NCBI RefSeq assembly: GCF_947497275.1
Contig: NZ_CANMFS010000005.1
Span: 1-64,000 of the forward strand
DNA: 64,000 nt
Origin: an uncultured Sulfitobacter sp.
Lineage (GTDB): Bacteria; Pseudomonadota; Alphaproteobacteria; Rhodobacterales; Rhodobacteraceae
Direction of reading: 5' to 3'
Shown: one piece after another, positions 17,046 to 25,978 of the stretch
How the letters are laid out: each line of letters begins with the position of its first letter
Position numbering within the stretch: the first letter of the stretch is position 1
The notes under the pieces: generated by a model
The model's database searches: none
What the model saw: only the letters and a program-made list of their open reading frames with translations
What the model was told of the DNA's origin: nothing
Translations under genes and position numbers: made by a program

Positions 17046-18407
17046 TCATTTCTTGCCTGGCGTGCCGTCGAATTTCTTTTGCAGATCGGTCCAGCAGTCG
17101 ATGTAGTCATCCTGCAACGGCGCTTCCTGAGCGGCAAACCGTGTGAGGTGCTGGGGGAACCGGGTTTCGAACATGAACGACATGGTGTCCTCCAGCTTTT
17201 CGGCCTTGAGTTCAGCGTTCGATGCGCCCTCGAACGCATTCTTGTCCGGTCCGTGCGGCAGCATCATGTTGTGCAGTGACATGCCGCCGGGGACGAACCC
17301 CTTTGGCTTGGCGTCGTAGATGCCAAAGATATTGCCCATCAGCTCCGACATGACGTTCTTGTGGTACCATGGCGGGCGGAACGTATCCTCGGCGACCATC
17401 CAGCGGTCGCGGAACAGCACGAAGTCGATGTTGGCCGTACCCTCGACGCCGCTATCGGCGGTCAGCACGGTAAAGATCGACGGATCCGGGTGGTCGAACA
17501 GGATCGCGCCGACGGGGCAATAGGTCCGTAGGTCGTATTTGCAGGGCGCATAGTTGCCATGCCACGCCACGACATCGAGCGGGCTGTGCCCGATTTCCGT
17601 CTCGTGAAACTGGCCCGCCCATTTGACCGTCACGGTCGAGGGCGCATCGCGGTCCTCGAAGGCGGCGACTGGTGTCTTGAAATCGCGCGGATTGGCCATG
17701 CAGTTCGCCCCGATCGGGCCACGGCCGGGCAGGTGAAACTTCTGCCCGTAGTTTTCACAGACAAAGCCGCGCGCGGGCCCTTCGATGATCTCGACGCGGT
17801 AGACCAGACCGCGAGGGATGATTGCGATTTCCTGCGGTTCGATGTCGATCACGCCCAGCTCGGTGGCAAACCGGAGGCGACCCTCCTGCGGCACGACCAG
17901 CAATTCTGAATCCGCCGAATAGAAATAGGCATCCTTCATCGAGGTTGTGACCAGATAGATATGGCTGGCCATCCCCACTTGCGTGTTCGCATCGCCCGCG
18001 GTGGTCATCGTGCGCATGCCGGTCAGCCATGTCAGCTTCGTATCGCTGTGCGGCACAGGGTCCCACCGGTACTGCCCCAGCGAGATCACGTCGGGATCAA
18101 TGTGGGGCGCCGATTTCCAATAGGGTAGATCGATCTTCTGGAATCGATGGGTGTGCTTCACCGATGGGCGGATGCGGTAGCACCACGTCCGCTCATTCTG
18201 GTGGCTTGGGGCGGTAAAAGCCGTGCCGCTCAACTGCTCACCATAAAGGCCGTAGTTCACCTTTTGTGGAGAGTTCATGCCTTGCGGCAGCGCACCGGGC
18301 AGCGCCTCCGTCTCGAAATCGTTGCCAAACCCGGGCATATAGCCTTCGGTGATCCCGATGGTGTTTTTTGCGGTGCGCAGGCCGTGCGGAGATGGTGCGT
18401 GGTTCAT
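17046..18407 (-). CDS. hmgA: Homogentisate 1,2-dioxygenase
   Basis: This 453-aa non-heme iron cupin opens the homogentisate ring to maleylacetoacetate. The N-terminal [18 protein letters not shown] is diagnostic. The C-terminal region carries the iron ligands within [18 protein letters not shown] and the following [13 protein letters not shown]. Length is typical of the family. The start [10 protein letters not shown] at 18407 follows a GAGGGAAAG ribosome site. It is the first gene of the minus-strand operon and is divergent from a MarR regulator, with a palindromic operator 32 bp upstream of its start codon. Confidence 0.97.
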   Translation of the reverse strand: MNHAPSPHGLRTAKNTIGITEGYMPGFGNDFETEALPGALPQGMNSPQKVNYGLYGEQLSGTAFTAPSHQNERTWCYRIRPSVKHTHRFQKIDLPYWKSAPHIDPDVISLGQYRWDPVPHSDTKLTWLTGMRTMTTAGDANTQVGMASHIYLVTTSMKDAYFYSADSELLVVPQEGRLRFATELGVIDIEPQEIAIIPRGLVYRVEIIEGPARGFVCENYGQKFHLPGRGPIGANCMANPRDFKTPVAAFEDRDAPSTVTVKWAGQFHETEIGHSPLDVVAWHGNYAPCKYDLRTYCPVGAILFDHPDPSIFTVLTADSGVEGTANIDFVLFRDRWMVAEDTFRPPWYHKNVMSELMGNIFGIYDAKPKGFVPGGMSLHNMMLPHGPDKNAFEGASNAELKAEKLEDTMSFMFETRFPQHLTRFAAQEAPLQDDYIDCWTDLQKKFDGTPGKK

Positions 18408-18438
18408 CGGCTTTCCCTCGTTCCGTTCCCCCCGGATA

Positions 18439-18458
18439 TTAGTTGGTTTTGTAACTAA
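18439..18458. promoter_or_regulatory. Palindromic MarR-type operator between hmgA and its regulator
   Basis: TTAGTT-GGTTTTGT-AACTAA is a perfect 6-bp inverted repeat of 20 bp total, within the 70-bp region between the divergent hmgA and marR starts. It ends 19 bp before the regulator ATG, so a bound dimer would cover both promoters. MarR proteins bind such AT-rich palindromes, and homogentisate is the natural inducer candidate. The site is visible; occupancy is inferred. Confidence 0.65.
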
Positions 18459-18477
18459 CAACAGCTAGTTTCCGGGA

Positions 18478-18912
18478 ATGGAGACCCCCGATGATTTCGA
18501 TCTGCGCGATTTTCTGCCCTACGCCCTCAATCAGGCGGCTGAAGCGGCCAGTCTCGCATTTCAAAAACAGTATCGCGTGCGGTATGGCATGTTGCGGACC
18601 GAGTGGCGGGTTTTGTTTCATCTGGGCCGCTATGGTCCGATGACTGCCACGCAGATCTGCGCGCGTGCGTCTCTTCACAAGACAAAGATCAGCCGCGCGG
18701 TGCATGCATTGGAGCAAAAGCGATACCTCACGCGAATGGCACAGGAAACGGACCGCCGGGTAGAGGAGCTGTGCCTGACCAGACAAGGCGGGATCGTCTA
18801 TCGGGAGCTGTACGAGGCCGCGCGCAGTTATGACGCGTCACTGTCGGCACAATTTACGCCGCAGGAGCGCGAAATACTGGGTCGCTGCCTGCACAAGATC
18901 GCTCGGCTCTGA
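18478..18912 (+). CDS. MarR-family repressor of the homogentisate operon
   Basis: This 144-aa regulator has a winged helix-turn-helix core. RTEWRVLFHLGRYGPMTATQ (about 40-59) leads into the recognition helix region CARASLHKTKISRAVHALEQ, then a beta wing with DRRVEELCLT. It is divergent from hmgA, and a palindrome lies between them. By analogy with HmgR-type systems it probably represses catabolism until an aromatic intermediate binds. HmgR of Pseudomonas is an IclR protein, so this is a functional analogue at most. Confidence 0.9.
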   Translation: METPDDFDLRDFLPYALNQAAEAASLAFQKQYRVRYGMLRTEWRVLFHLGRYGPMTATQICARASLHKTKISRAVHALEQKRYLTRMAQETDRRVEELCLTRQGGIVYRELYEAARSYDASLSAQFTPQEREILGRCLHKIARL

Positions 18913-18924
18913 CCATTCGTGGTT

Positions 18925-18953
18925 CCGTGCCGCCCGACGGACAGGCGGCACGG
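18925..18953. terminator. Strong hairpin between convergent marR and copper chaperone genes
   Basis: CCGTGCCGCC and GGCGGCACGG pair perfectly over 10 bp around a 9-base loop, 13 bp after the marR stop and 10 bp before the end of the convergent gene. Neither side has a T run, so it is a hairpin in the right place for a shared terminator rather than a textbook intrinsic one. Confidence 0.55.
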
Positions 18954-18962
18954 GGATGGTTA

Positions 18963-19448
18963 TCAATCCGACTTTGAGTGGTTGGAGTGGTCCATGCCGC
19001 CCCGGCGTGGTTCGACGTTGAAAATGACATCGACCTCGCCTGCGTTCTCGAACACGAGGGTCGCTTTGACCTCTTCGCCGTCTTCCAGGGGATCACCATC
19101 GAGCCCCATGAACATCACGTGCAGGCCGCCCGGCTCGAGCGTGACGGTTTCACCTGCGGGCAGGGGAATCCCGTCTTCGAGGTGGAACATGCGTGCCACG
19201 CCGTTGGCGTCGGTTTCGGATTTGTGCAGTTGGATCATCGGCACCGTGTCGGACCGGATATCGCGCAGTGTATCGGGGGTGTCGCCCGAGTTGGTCAACG
19301 TCATATAGCCGCCGCCGACGCTGGCGCTCTTGGCAGTTTCGAAGGCCATTGGATGCGCGATGGTGATGCTGCCCACGGTATAGTCATGCGCAAAAGCAGC
19401 GGTCGTGCCGAGAAGTGCCGCAAGTGCGGCGATACGAAGGGTTTTCAT
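18963..19448 (-). CDS. Periplasmic copper chaperone PCu(A)C
   Basis: This 161-aa secreted protein has a signal peptide (MKTLRIAALAALLGTTAAFA, cleavage before HDYTV). The PCuAC cupredoxin-like domain holds HPMAFETAKSASVGGGYMT, IQLHKSETDANGVARMFH and the C-terminal GGLHVMFMGL. The family delivers Cu(I) to the CuA or CuB site of aa3/cbb3 oxidases. The usual HxM after the middle histidine reads HKS, so one methionine ligand of the classical motif is missing, while the terminal H-x-M is kept. It follows a small secreted-protein gene in a probable operon. Confidence 0.9.
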   Translation of the reverse strand: MKTLRIAALAALLGTTAAFAHDYTVGSITIAHPMAFETAKSASVGGGYMTLTNSGDTPDTLRDIRSDTVPMIQLHKSETDANGVARMFHLEDGIPLPAGETVTLEPGGLHVMFMGLDGDPLEDGEEVKATLVFENAGEVDVIFNVEPRRGGMDHSNHSKSD

Positions 19449-19515
19449 TTGAGGTCCAGTATAAGTAGGCGGCCGCATCTGCGCCGCAGGGTTGTGATGT
19501 AAACGGTAAACTACA

Positions 19516-19872
19516 TCATCCGGCTGGCGGTGCGCGTGCGGGTGGCGGGCCTGGCAATACGCGCGGCAAGGCTGCCCTGCGCGCGCAGGGGCGAACCGGC
19601 CGGGAACGGCTGGTACCTTCCTCGCGTAATATGGAGATGGCCGGAGGAAGCAGGGTCGCACCGATAACGCGACACGCTTCGCATCCGGCGGCCCCCCGAT
19701 GCGTCCCGTTATCCCCGCATATGTCGGCAAGGGTGCCGCCAACCGCGAGGAACGCGGAGTATTCAGGGTTTTGCGGGCCGGCATCCGCGCGGTGCGCGAA
19801 CGGCAAGGCCGCCAGCGCAAACAGGATCAACCCGACAAGGACCGTCCGCAACGTATTTGATTGCATCCGCAT
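19516..19872 (-). CDS. Small exported DUF2946-like protein upstream of the copper chaperone
   Basis: This protein of about 118 aa has an N-terminal hydrophobic signal segment (TVLVGLILFALAALPFAHRA). A cysteine cluster follows in the mature part (ICGD, then GCEACR), which could bind a metal. The C terminus is rich in Pro and Arg. Small proteins of this shape (DUF2946-like) commonly sit next to PCuAC or copper receptor genes, and here the chaperone gene starts 67 bp downstream. ATGs at 19872 and 19866 are equally possible starts. Function is unknown; copper handling is inferred from context. Confidence 0.65.
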   Translation of the reverse strand: MRMQSNTLRTVLVGLILFALAALPFAHRADAGPQNPEYSAFLAVGGTLADICGDNGTHRGAAGCEACRVIGATLLPPAISILREEGTSRSRPVRPCARRAALPRVLPGPPPARAPPAG

Positions 19873-19960
19873 TGCCGGTGACAATAGAACCTTTTGCGGA
19901 CCTGTACCAGTGCCGCCCGCTGCGGCGCATTGGTCCGGCCAAGAATGTGCCCGGGTGATC

Positions 19961-19998
19961 AAAAAAGCTGCCCCGACGCCGGGGGCAGGCATCGGGGC
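19961..19998 (-). terminator. Rho-independent terminator after htrA
   Basis: Read on the minus strand, TGCCCCGA and TCGGGGCA pair over 8 bp, and the stem continues with three more pairs after a mismatch. Three bases later there is a run of six T. It lies about 68 bp after the stop of the HtrA protease gene and is a good intrinsic terminator. Confidence 0.8.
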
Positions 19999-20065
19999 AG
20001 AAGCCTCCGAGGTAAGTCGAAGGACCGCCCCCGCATCTCACGGTGGCGTGCGGGGTTCGGTGTTC

Positions 20066-21148
20066 TCAGGTTTCTTGCGGTGCGAGTGTTCCGATCTTCA
20101 CCTGGACGGCGATCCGCTCGCCGCGGCGCAGGACCGTAACATCGGCATCCTCATCCGGTGCGGTGCGGGCGACCGAGCGCGTCAGATCCTGTAATTCGGT
20201 GATTTCCTTGCCTGCGAACGAGACGATAATATCGCCCGCCTTCAAACCGGCTTTCGCGGCCGGGCTGTCTTTGGAAACCGCTTCGATCACTGCGCCTTCG
20301 GGCGCATCCAAGCCGAGCACCTGCGCAACCTCATCGCTCATCGGGCGGATCTGAACGCCAAGCCAGCCGCGCGTTACCGTGCCATCGTCCGACAGGTCGT
20401 CCACGATGTCCTGGACCAGATCCGAAGGCACTGCAAAGCCGATGCCGACCGAACCGCCGCCCGGCGACAGGATCGCGGTGTTCACACCGATCACTTCGCC
20501 CGCGTTATTGAACAGCGGGCCACCCGAATTGCCCCGGTTGATGGCGGCGTCGGTCTGGATGAATTCGTCATAGGGGCCGGAGTTGATGTTGCGGGCCTTG
20601 GCCGAGATGATGCCGCTGGTCACTGTCGAGCTGAGCCCGAACGGGTTGCCCATCGCGACAACCTCGTCGCCCACACGCATCTCGTCTGAAGTTCCGAAGC
20701 TGACGAAAGGCAGGTCCACATCGGCGGTGATCTTGATCAGGGCGATATCGGTCGCTGCATCGCTGCCGATCACCTCGGCGTCGAAGGCGCGGCCATCTGC
20801 CAGCGTCACGCGGACCTGTTGTGCGCCCGCGACGACGTGGTGGTTGGTAACAATCTCACCACTGTCCGAGACTATGAACCCCGAGCCGAGGCCCTGTTGC
20901 GGCGTACCCTGTGGCATCTGCTGCTCAAAGCGTTTGCGCAATGCATCCGGCATACCCTGGAGCAACTGGGCATTAGCGTTCGCTGTCCCGGTGACTTCGA
21001 TGAATACGACGGCGGGCGAAACCTGCTCGACCAGATCACCGTATCCGCCCGCCGGAACGGCCAGTGCGACAGTCGGTGCGATCATGGGGGCCACGGATAA
21101 CGCGGCGACAAGGGCGAGCGGGGCGGTTTTGGTAAGTAGTGACGGCAT
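20066..21148 (-). CDS. HtrA/Deg-family periplasmic serine protease with one PDZ domain
   Basis: This 360-aa protein has a signal peptide (first about 30 residues), a trypsin-like protease domain and a single PDZ domain (about 255-345, GWLGVQIRPM onward). The catalytic triad is H104 (TNHHVV), D134 (ATDIALIKI) and S208 (RGNSGGP). With one PDZ it is shorter than DegP and DegQ and resembles DegS-like or short Deg proteases, but it has a cleavable-looking signal rather than a clear anchor. It is divergent from a two-component system across 139 bp, which may control it in an envelope stress response. A terminator follows. Confidence 0.92.
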   Translation of the reverse strand: MPSLLTKTAPLALVAALSVAPMIAPTVALAVPAGGYGDLVEQVSPAVVFIEVTGTANANAQLLQGMPDALRKRFEQQMPQGTPQQGLGSGFIVSDSGEIVTNHHVVAGAQQVRVTLADGRAFDAEVIGSDAATDIALIKITADVDLPFVSFGTSDEMRVGDEVVAMGNPFGLSSTVTSGIISAKARNINSGPYDEFIQTDAAINRGNSGGPLFNNAGEVIGVNTAILSPGGGSVGIGFAVPSDLVQDIVDDLSDDGTVTRGWLGVQIRPMSDEVAQVLGLDAPEGAVIEAVSKDSPAAKAGLKAGDIIVSFAGKEITELQDLTRSVARTAPDEDADVTVLRRGERIAVQVKIGTLAPQET

Positions 21149-21287
21149 TCAATGCTCCTCGTGCATCAACTTCGATTGCAGCAAAGATGGGGTCCTTGTG
21201 TTACGCGCACACCTGTCTTTGCTATACAAAACTGTAATTCGGTTCGGTCTATGCACCGGGGACGACCGCGCCCTATATAAAGACGGT

Positions 21288-21959
21288 ATGAAAATACTTG
21301 TGATAGAAGACGACGCCACCACGGGCACCTACATCGCGCGCGGCTTGCGCGAGGAGGGACACGTCGTCGATCTCGTGGAAAACGGGCGCGACGGGTTGGT
21401 CGCGGCGACGTCGGGGTCGTATGAAGTGATCATCATCGACCGGATGCTGCCACAAGTTGACGGGCTGACCCTTGTTCGGACACTGCGCGGGGCGGGCAAC
21501 ACCACCCCGGTGCTTTTCCTCACGGCGATGGGATCGGTCGAGGATCGCATCGGCGGGCTGAATGCGGGCGCGGACGATTACCTAGTCAAGCCTTTCGCGT
21601 TCGGCGAGCTGTCGGCGCGGGTTGCTGCGTTGGGCCGCAGGCCGCAGGCGGTCGAGCAGGATACCGTACTGACCGCGCAGGATCTGACGCTCGACCTGCT
21701 GACCCGCAAGGTCACTCGGCAAGGCAGGGAGATCGACCTCCTGCCGCGCGAATTCGCGCTTCTGGAGTTCCTGCTGCGGCGCAAGGGGCGAGTGCAGACC
21801 CGTACCATGCTGCTTGAGGGGGTGTGGGATCTGTCATTCGATCCGATGACGAATGTGGTGGAAACCCACGTCAGCCGCCTGCGGGCCAAAGTGGATAAAC
21901 CCTTCGATACCGAGATCATCAAGACCGTGCGCGGGGCCGGCTACCGGGTCGATGGATGA
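21288..21959 (+). CDS. OmpR/PhoB-family response regulator
   Basis: This 223-aa regulator has a receiver domain with the acidic pair E7-D8-D9, phosphoacceptor D51 (IIIDRMLP), T79 and K101 (LVKPF). A C-terminal winged helix DNA-binding domain follows (about 125-222), containing LLPREFALLEFLLRRKG and THVSRLRAKVDKP. Its stop overlaps the histidine kinase start (ATGA), so the pair is co-translated. The start ATG at 21288 follows a weak ribosome site and matches the usual MKILVIEDD terminus. The divergent htrA gene is a likely target. Confidence 0.93.
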   Translation: MKILVIEDDATTGTYIARGLREEGHVVDLVENGRDGLVAATSGSYEVIIIDRMLPQVDGLTLVRTLRGAGNTTPVLFLTAMGSVEDRIGGLNAGADDYLVKPFAFGELSARVAALGRRPQAVEQDTVLTAQDLTLDLLTRKVTRQGREIDLLPREFALLEFLLRRKGRVQTRTMLLEGVWDLSFDPMTNVVETHVSRLRAKVDKPFDTEIIKTVRGAGYRVDG

Positions 21960-23311
21960 GGCAGCTGTGGCGATCCATGCCGCTGCGGCTGGCGTTTTTG
22001 CTTGTCATGCTGTTCGCGACCGTGAGCCTGCTCAGTCTCGCCGCCAGCTTCGCCGTTACACGTGCCGCGTTCGAACAGACGATCCGTGATGATCTGGCGC
22101 AGGACATGGCAGGGTTTCGTGCGGCCCCATCGGCGGCGGCTGTCGCGCTTTTGGTGCAGGCCGAATCCGAAGGCACCGATCCGGGGCGTCTGGTGCTCAG
22201 TTACGTCAGCCGCAACGGCCAAATTTACGGCAACGGTGCCATCGCGCGCGATGACGAAGGGTTTCACATCATCTCGCTGGGCGAGGGCCGCGCGGAGCTT
22301 GAGGGAGAATACCTTGCATTGAGCGCGCGGATCTACGGGGGGCGCCTGACGATTGCGCGCAGCCGTGCCGAGATCGAGGCACTGGGTCCCGTTTTCTTCA
22401 ATATTCTGTGGATCAGCCTGCTTCCCACTGTTGTGATCGCACTCTGGGGCGGGATGATCCTCGCGCGGCGCTCCAAACGGCACGTGGAGGTTATCCGCCG
22501 CGCGCTCGACAGGTTGACGGGCGGCGATCTGAGCGCGCGGGTGGTGAGCGGGCCGCGCTGGTCGGACGATCTTTTGCGCATCGGAGCGGCTGTCAACGAC
22601 ATGGCACAGGCGCAGGAACGCTCGGTCACCGCGCTGCGGCAGGTGTCCTCGGACATCGCCCATGATCTGAAAACGCCGATCCAGAGGGTATCATTGCAAC
22701 TAGGCGCGTTGTCGGATGCCATCGAACGGTCGAGTGATGCAGATAAACTGGTCGCACAAGTACAGGCGGAGGTGCATCACATTTCGGCTGTGTTCCAGTC
22801 GCTGCTGCAGCTGGCACAGGTCGAGAACGGTGCTTTGAAGGCGCAGTTCGCGCCCGTTGATCTTGCCGCTCTCAGCCGCACGATGGTCGAAGTGTACGAG
22901 CCTACGGCGGCCGAGCGCGGGCAGCATTTGCAGATCGACGTTCCAGAGGGTCCTGTCGAGGTTTCGGGAGAGCGGAATCTACTTGGACAGATGCTTGCCA
23001 ATCTGATCGAGAACGCGTTCTATCATACACCGCAGGGTAGCCGGATCACGGTGTCCTTGTCAGCCGAGGGCAGGCAGATCGTCCTGCGCGTGGAGGATGA
23101 CGGTCCGGGTATCCCGGCCCCCGAACGAACGCGCGTCCTGCAACGGCTGTACCGCCTTGACCGAAGCCGCACCGCACCGGGGAATGGTCTGGGGCTTAGC
23201 CTTGTGGACGGGGTGGCGCGCCTGCATGGGGCGACGCTGACATTGGCGGACGCGGTGCCCGGCCTGGTGGTCGAACTGCGGTTTCCGGCGCCGGACAAAA
23301 ACGCAGGATAA
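21956..23311 (+). CDS. Membrane sensor histidine kinase
   Basis: This 451-aa kinase has two transmembrane helices (about 12-34 and 148-170) that bracket a periplasmic sensor of roughly 110 residues. A HAMP domain follows (to about 225), then the dimerisation/phosphoacceptor box with H236 (DIAHDLKTPIQ) and the HATPase domain with N box LIENAFYH, G1 DDGPGIP and G2 GNGLGLSLV. It belongs to the OmpR-linked EnvZ/QseC-like class and is coupled to the preceding regulator. The signal sensed is not readable from sequence. Confidence 0.93.
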   Translation: MRQLWRSMPLRLAFLLVMLFATVSLLSLAASFAVTRAAFEQTIRDDLAQDMAGFRAAPSAAAVALLVQAESEGTDPGRLVLSYVSRNGQIYGNGAIARDDEGFHIISLGEGRAELEGEYLALSARIYGGRLTIARSRAEIEALGPVFFNILWISLLPTVVIALWGGMILARRSKRHVEVIRRALDRLTGGDLSARVVSGPRWSDDLLRIGAAVNDMAQAQERSVTALRQVSSDIAHDLKTPIQRVSLQLGALSDAIERSSDADKLVAQVQAEVHHISAVFQSLLQLAQVENGALKAQFAPVDLAALSRTMVEVYEPTAAERGQHLQIDVPEGPVEVSGERNLLGQMLANLIENAFYHTPQGSRITVSLSAEGRQIVLRVEDDGPGIPAPERTRVLQRLYRLDRSRTAPGNGLGLSLVDGVARLHGATLTLADAVPGLVVELRFPAPDKNAG

Positions 23312-23436
23312 CCGGCGGGCGGCAGGGTGCCAGCGGTTCGGAACCGTGACGCATGGTCTTTGAATGCGGCAAAGCGCCCCTGTCGCCGACCGGCCACAAA
23401 GCCTATATCATGCACAGAGTATAGAAGGATTCTGTT

Positions 23437-24864
23437 ATGCTTGACGGGTTTTCCGCCGAAGTACTGGCGCGCTTCCAATTCGCCTTCACGGTTTCGTTTC
23501 ACATCATCTTCCCGGCCTTTTCCATCGGGCTTGCCAGCTATCTGGCCGTGTTGAATGCCCTTTGGCTGCGCACGGGCAATGATCTGTACAGAATACTGTT
23601 CGAGTACTGGAAGAAGTTATTTGCCGTCGCCTTTGCGATGGGCGTCGTGTCGGGCATCGTGATGTCCTATCAGTTCGGAACCAATTGGTCGGTGTTTTCT
23701 GACCGGGCCGGGCCAATCATCGGGCCGTTGATGGGCTACGAAGTCCTGTCGGCTTTCTTCCTCGAGGCGGGGTTCCTTGGCATCATGCTGTTCGGGCGCG
23801 AACGGGTCGGCAACGGGTTGCACATGGTCGCTACGGCGGTCGTTGCCTTCGGTACGCTCTTGTCGGCCACGTGGATCCTGTCGGTCAACAGCTGGATGCA
23901 GACGCCCGCGGGCTTTAGCATTAACGAAGTCGGCCAATTTGTCCCCGAGGACTGGTGGGCCATCGTGTTCAATCCGTCGTTTCCTTACCGTCTGCTGCAC
24001 ATGGTGCTTGCCGCGTATCTTACCACCGCTCTGGTGGTCGGAGCGGTCGGGGCGCTGCATCTGCTGCGCGACAAAACCGACATGGCCAGCCGCAAGATGT
24101 TCTCCATGGCGATGTGGATGTTGATCGTGGTCACGCCGCTGCAGATCGCGGCGGGTGATTTCCACGGCATCAACACTCTGGAACATCAACCGGCCAAGGT
24201 TATGGCAATGGAGGGGCACTATGACAGCCATCCCGACGGCGCGCCGCTGATCCTGTTCGGCATTCCCGATCCCGAAGAGAAGCGTATCGACTACGCGATC
24301 GAAATCCCCAAGCTCAGTTCGTTGATCCTCAAACATGATCTCAACGCGCCGCTGGACGGTCTGGATACCATTCCCGACGAGGACGAACCGCCGGTGGCTA
24401 TCGTGTTCTGGTCATTCCGGGTGATGGTGGGGCTGGGCTTTGCGATGCTGGGACTTGGCGGCTGGGCCGCGCTGCAGCGTTTCCGGGGGCGCCTCTACGA
24501 ATCGCCGATGCTGCACCGGGCGGCGCTGGTGATGGGACCGGCCGGCTTTGTCGCAGTGCTTGCCGGATGGATCACGACCGAGGTCGGACGCCAGCCGTTC
24601 ACCGTCTACGGGATGTTGCGAACCTCCGATAGTCTTGCACCGGTCGCGGCGCCTGCGGTTGCCGCCTCGTTGATGGCCTTTATCGTGGTCTATTTCTTCG
24701 TCTTCGGTGCAGGCACTTACTATTTGCTGCGCATGATGAACGGCTCGGTCAAGGCGATCGGCAAGAAGCGGTTCCGCGAAGAGGGTCCGATCCGGACTTC
24801 CGGAATCACACCGGCGGGGCAATACTCAGACAAGAAAGAGGTGAACCGCAATGTTCGGGCTTGA
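23437..24864 (+). CDS. cydA: Cytochrome bd-type (cyanide-insensitive) quinol oxidase subunit I
   Basis: This 475-aa membrane protein is the heme-bearing subunit of a bd-type terminal oxidase. H22 (FHIIFPAF) matches the heme b595 ligand, LLHMVLAAY the heme b558 histidine region, and GRQPFTVYGMLRT the conserved quinol-oxidase block. The Q loop is short (around HDLNAPLDGLDTIPDEDEPP), which places it in the CioA (short Q loop, cyanide-insensitive) class rather than E. coli CydA. The gene overlaps cydB by 14 bp. No FNR box was found in the 125 bp upstream. Confidence 0.95.
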   Translation: MLDGFSAEVLARFQFAFTVSFHIIFPAFSIGLASYLAVLNALWLRTGNDLYRILFEYWKKLFAVAFAMGVVSGIVMSYQFGTNWSVFSDRAGPIIGPLMGYEVLSAFFLEAGFLGIMLFGRERVGNGLHMVATAVVAFGTLLSATWILSVNSWMQTPAGFSINEVGQFVPEDWWAIVFNPSFPYRLLHMVLAAYLTTALVVGAVGALHLLRDKTDMASRKMFSMAMWMLIVVTPLQIAAGDFHGINTLEHQPAKVMAMEGHYDSHPDGAPLILFGIPDPEEKRIDYAIEIPKLSSLILKHDLNAPLDGLDTIPDEDEPPVAIVFWSFRVMVGLGFAMLGLGGWAALQRFRGRLYESPMLHRAALVMGPAGFVAVLAGWITTEVGRQPFTVYGMLRTSDSLAPVAAPAVAASLMAFIVVYFFVFGAGTYYLLRMMNGSVKAIGKKRFREEGPIRTSGITPAGQYSDKKEVNRNVRA

Positions 24865-25858
24865 GCTTTCCTTCATCTGGGCGGGTATCATCGCCTTCGC
24901 CGTACTGGTCTATGTCGTGCTGGACGGGTTCGACCTTGGCATCGGGATCCTGTTCCCGCTAACCAAGGACGAATCCGAGCGCAGCGTGATGATGAACTCC
25001 GTGTCACCCGTGTGGGACGGCAACGAGACATGGCTGGTACTGGGCGGCGGAGGGCTGTTTGCGGTGTTCCCTCTGGCCTATTCCGTCGTGATGCCGGCGC
25101 TTTATATGCCGATCATCTTGATGCTGCTGGGGCTGGTGTTTCGCGGTGTCGCCTTCGAATACCGGTGGCGCACCGAGCGGTGGAAACCCTTGTGGGACAT
25201 GGCGTTTTTTGGCGGCTCACTGACGGCGGCGCTGTGTCAGGGCATCGCGCTGGGCGCTCTGGTACAGGGCATCGAAATCGAGGGCCGCGCCTATGCGGGC
25301 GGCTGGTGGGACTGGCTGACACCGTTTTCCATCCTGTGCGGTGTCTCGGTCGCAGTGGGCTATGCGATGCTGGGGGCGACGTGGCTTAACCTCAAACTCG
25401 AAGGCCGCATCCAGCGCCATATGCGCAGCCTTGCGTGGCCTGCGGCCATCGGGACCGTCATCTGCATGGTACTGGTCAGCATCTGGACGCCGTTTCTGGA
25501 CAACGTGTATTTCGCGCGCTGGTTCGCGTGGCCGACGGCGGGGTTCAGTGTGATCGTCCCGGTTCTTTTGGCGGCGGTGGTGGCCGGTTTGTTCTTTGGC
25601 CTGCGACGACAGCAGGAAATGCGGCCCTTCCTGTGTGCGCAGGCGCTGTTTGTGCTGGGCTTCATCGGCATCGGGATCAGCTTCTATCCCCACATCGTGC
25701 CGCCCAGCCTTACCATCGTCGATGCGGCTGCCCCGGATTCCAGTCTTTGGTTCGCATTGGTCGGGACGCTTGTGCTCGTCCCGATGATCCTCGCCTATAC
25801 AGGCTATGCCTATTGGGTGTTCCGCGGAAAGATTGATCCCTCGGAAGGATATCACTGA
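24851..25858 (+). CDS. cydB: Cytochrome bd-type quinol oxidase subunit II
   Basis: This 335-aa subunit has eight or nine hydrophobic helices. The family-typical N-terminal YVVLDGFDLGIGILFPLTKD and WDGNETWLVLGGGGLFAVFP blocks lie at about 20-75. It completes the CioAB oxidase with the upstream subunit I. Its ATG lies inside the end of cydA, and its stop overlaps the start of a 36-codon gene (TGATG), so the three are translated as a unit. A strong terminator follows the third gene. Confidence 0.95.
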   Translation: MFGLELSFIWAGIIAFAVLVYVVLDGFDLGIGILFPLTKDESERSVMMNSVSPVWDGNETWLVLGGGGLFAVFPLAYSVVMPALYMPIILMLLGLVFRGVAFEYRWRTERWKPLWDMAFFGGSLTAALCQGIALGALVQGIEIEGRAYAGGWWDWLTPFSILCGVSVAVGYAMLGATWLNLKLEGRIQRHMRSLAWPAAIGTVICMVLVSIWTPFLDNVYFARWFAWPTAGFSVIVPVLLAAVVAGLFFGLRRQQEMRPFLCAQALFVLGFIGIGISFYPHIVPPSLTIVDAAAPDSSLWFALVGTLVLVPMILAYTGYAYWVFRGKIDPSEGYH

Positions 25859-25968
25859 TGAAAAAGCCGTGGTTCAGGCGGATTGGATGGTTCGTGCTGA
25901 TCTGGCTGCTCAGCATCACACTGCTCGGGGCCATCGCATACGCAATCAGGACGGTCCTGATCCCATAG
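25858..25968 (+). CDS. 36-aa DUF2474-type third subunit of the bd oxidase
   Basis: This single-helix membrane microprotein begins MKKPWFRRIGWFVLIW and has one hydrophobic helix (about 10-30) after a basic N terminus. It overlaps the cydB stop by one base. Proteins of the DUF2474 type are encoded in this position in CIO operons and are analogous to CydX of E. coli, which stabilises the heme site. It is too short for most gene finders. The intrinsic terminator begins 11 bp after its stop. Confidence 0.85.
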   Translation: MKKPWFRRIGWFVLIWLLSITLLGAIAYAIRTVLIP

Positions 25969-25978
25969 CCGCTTCTGC

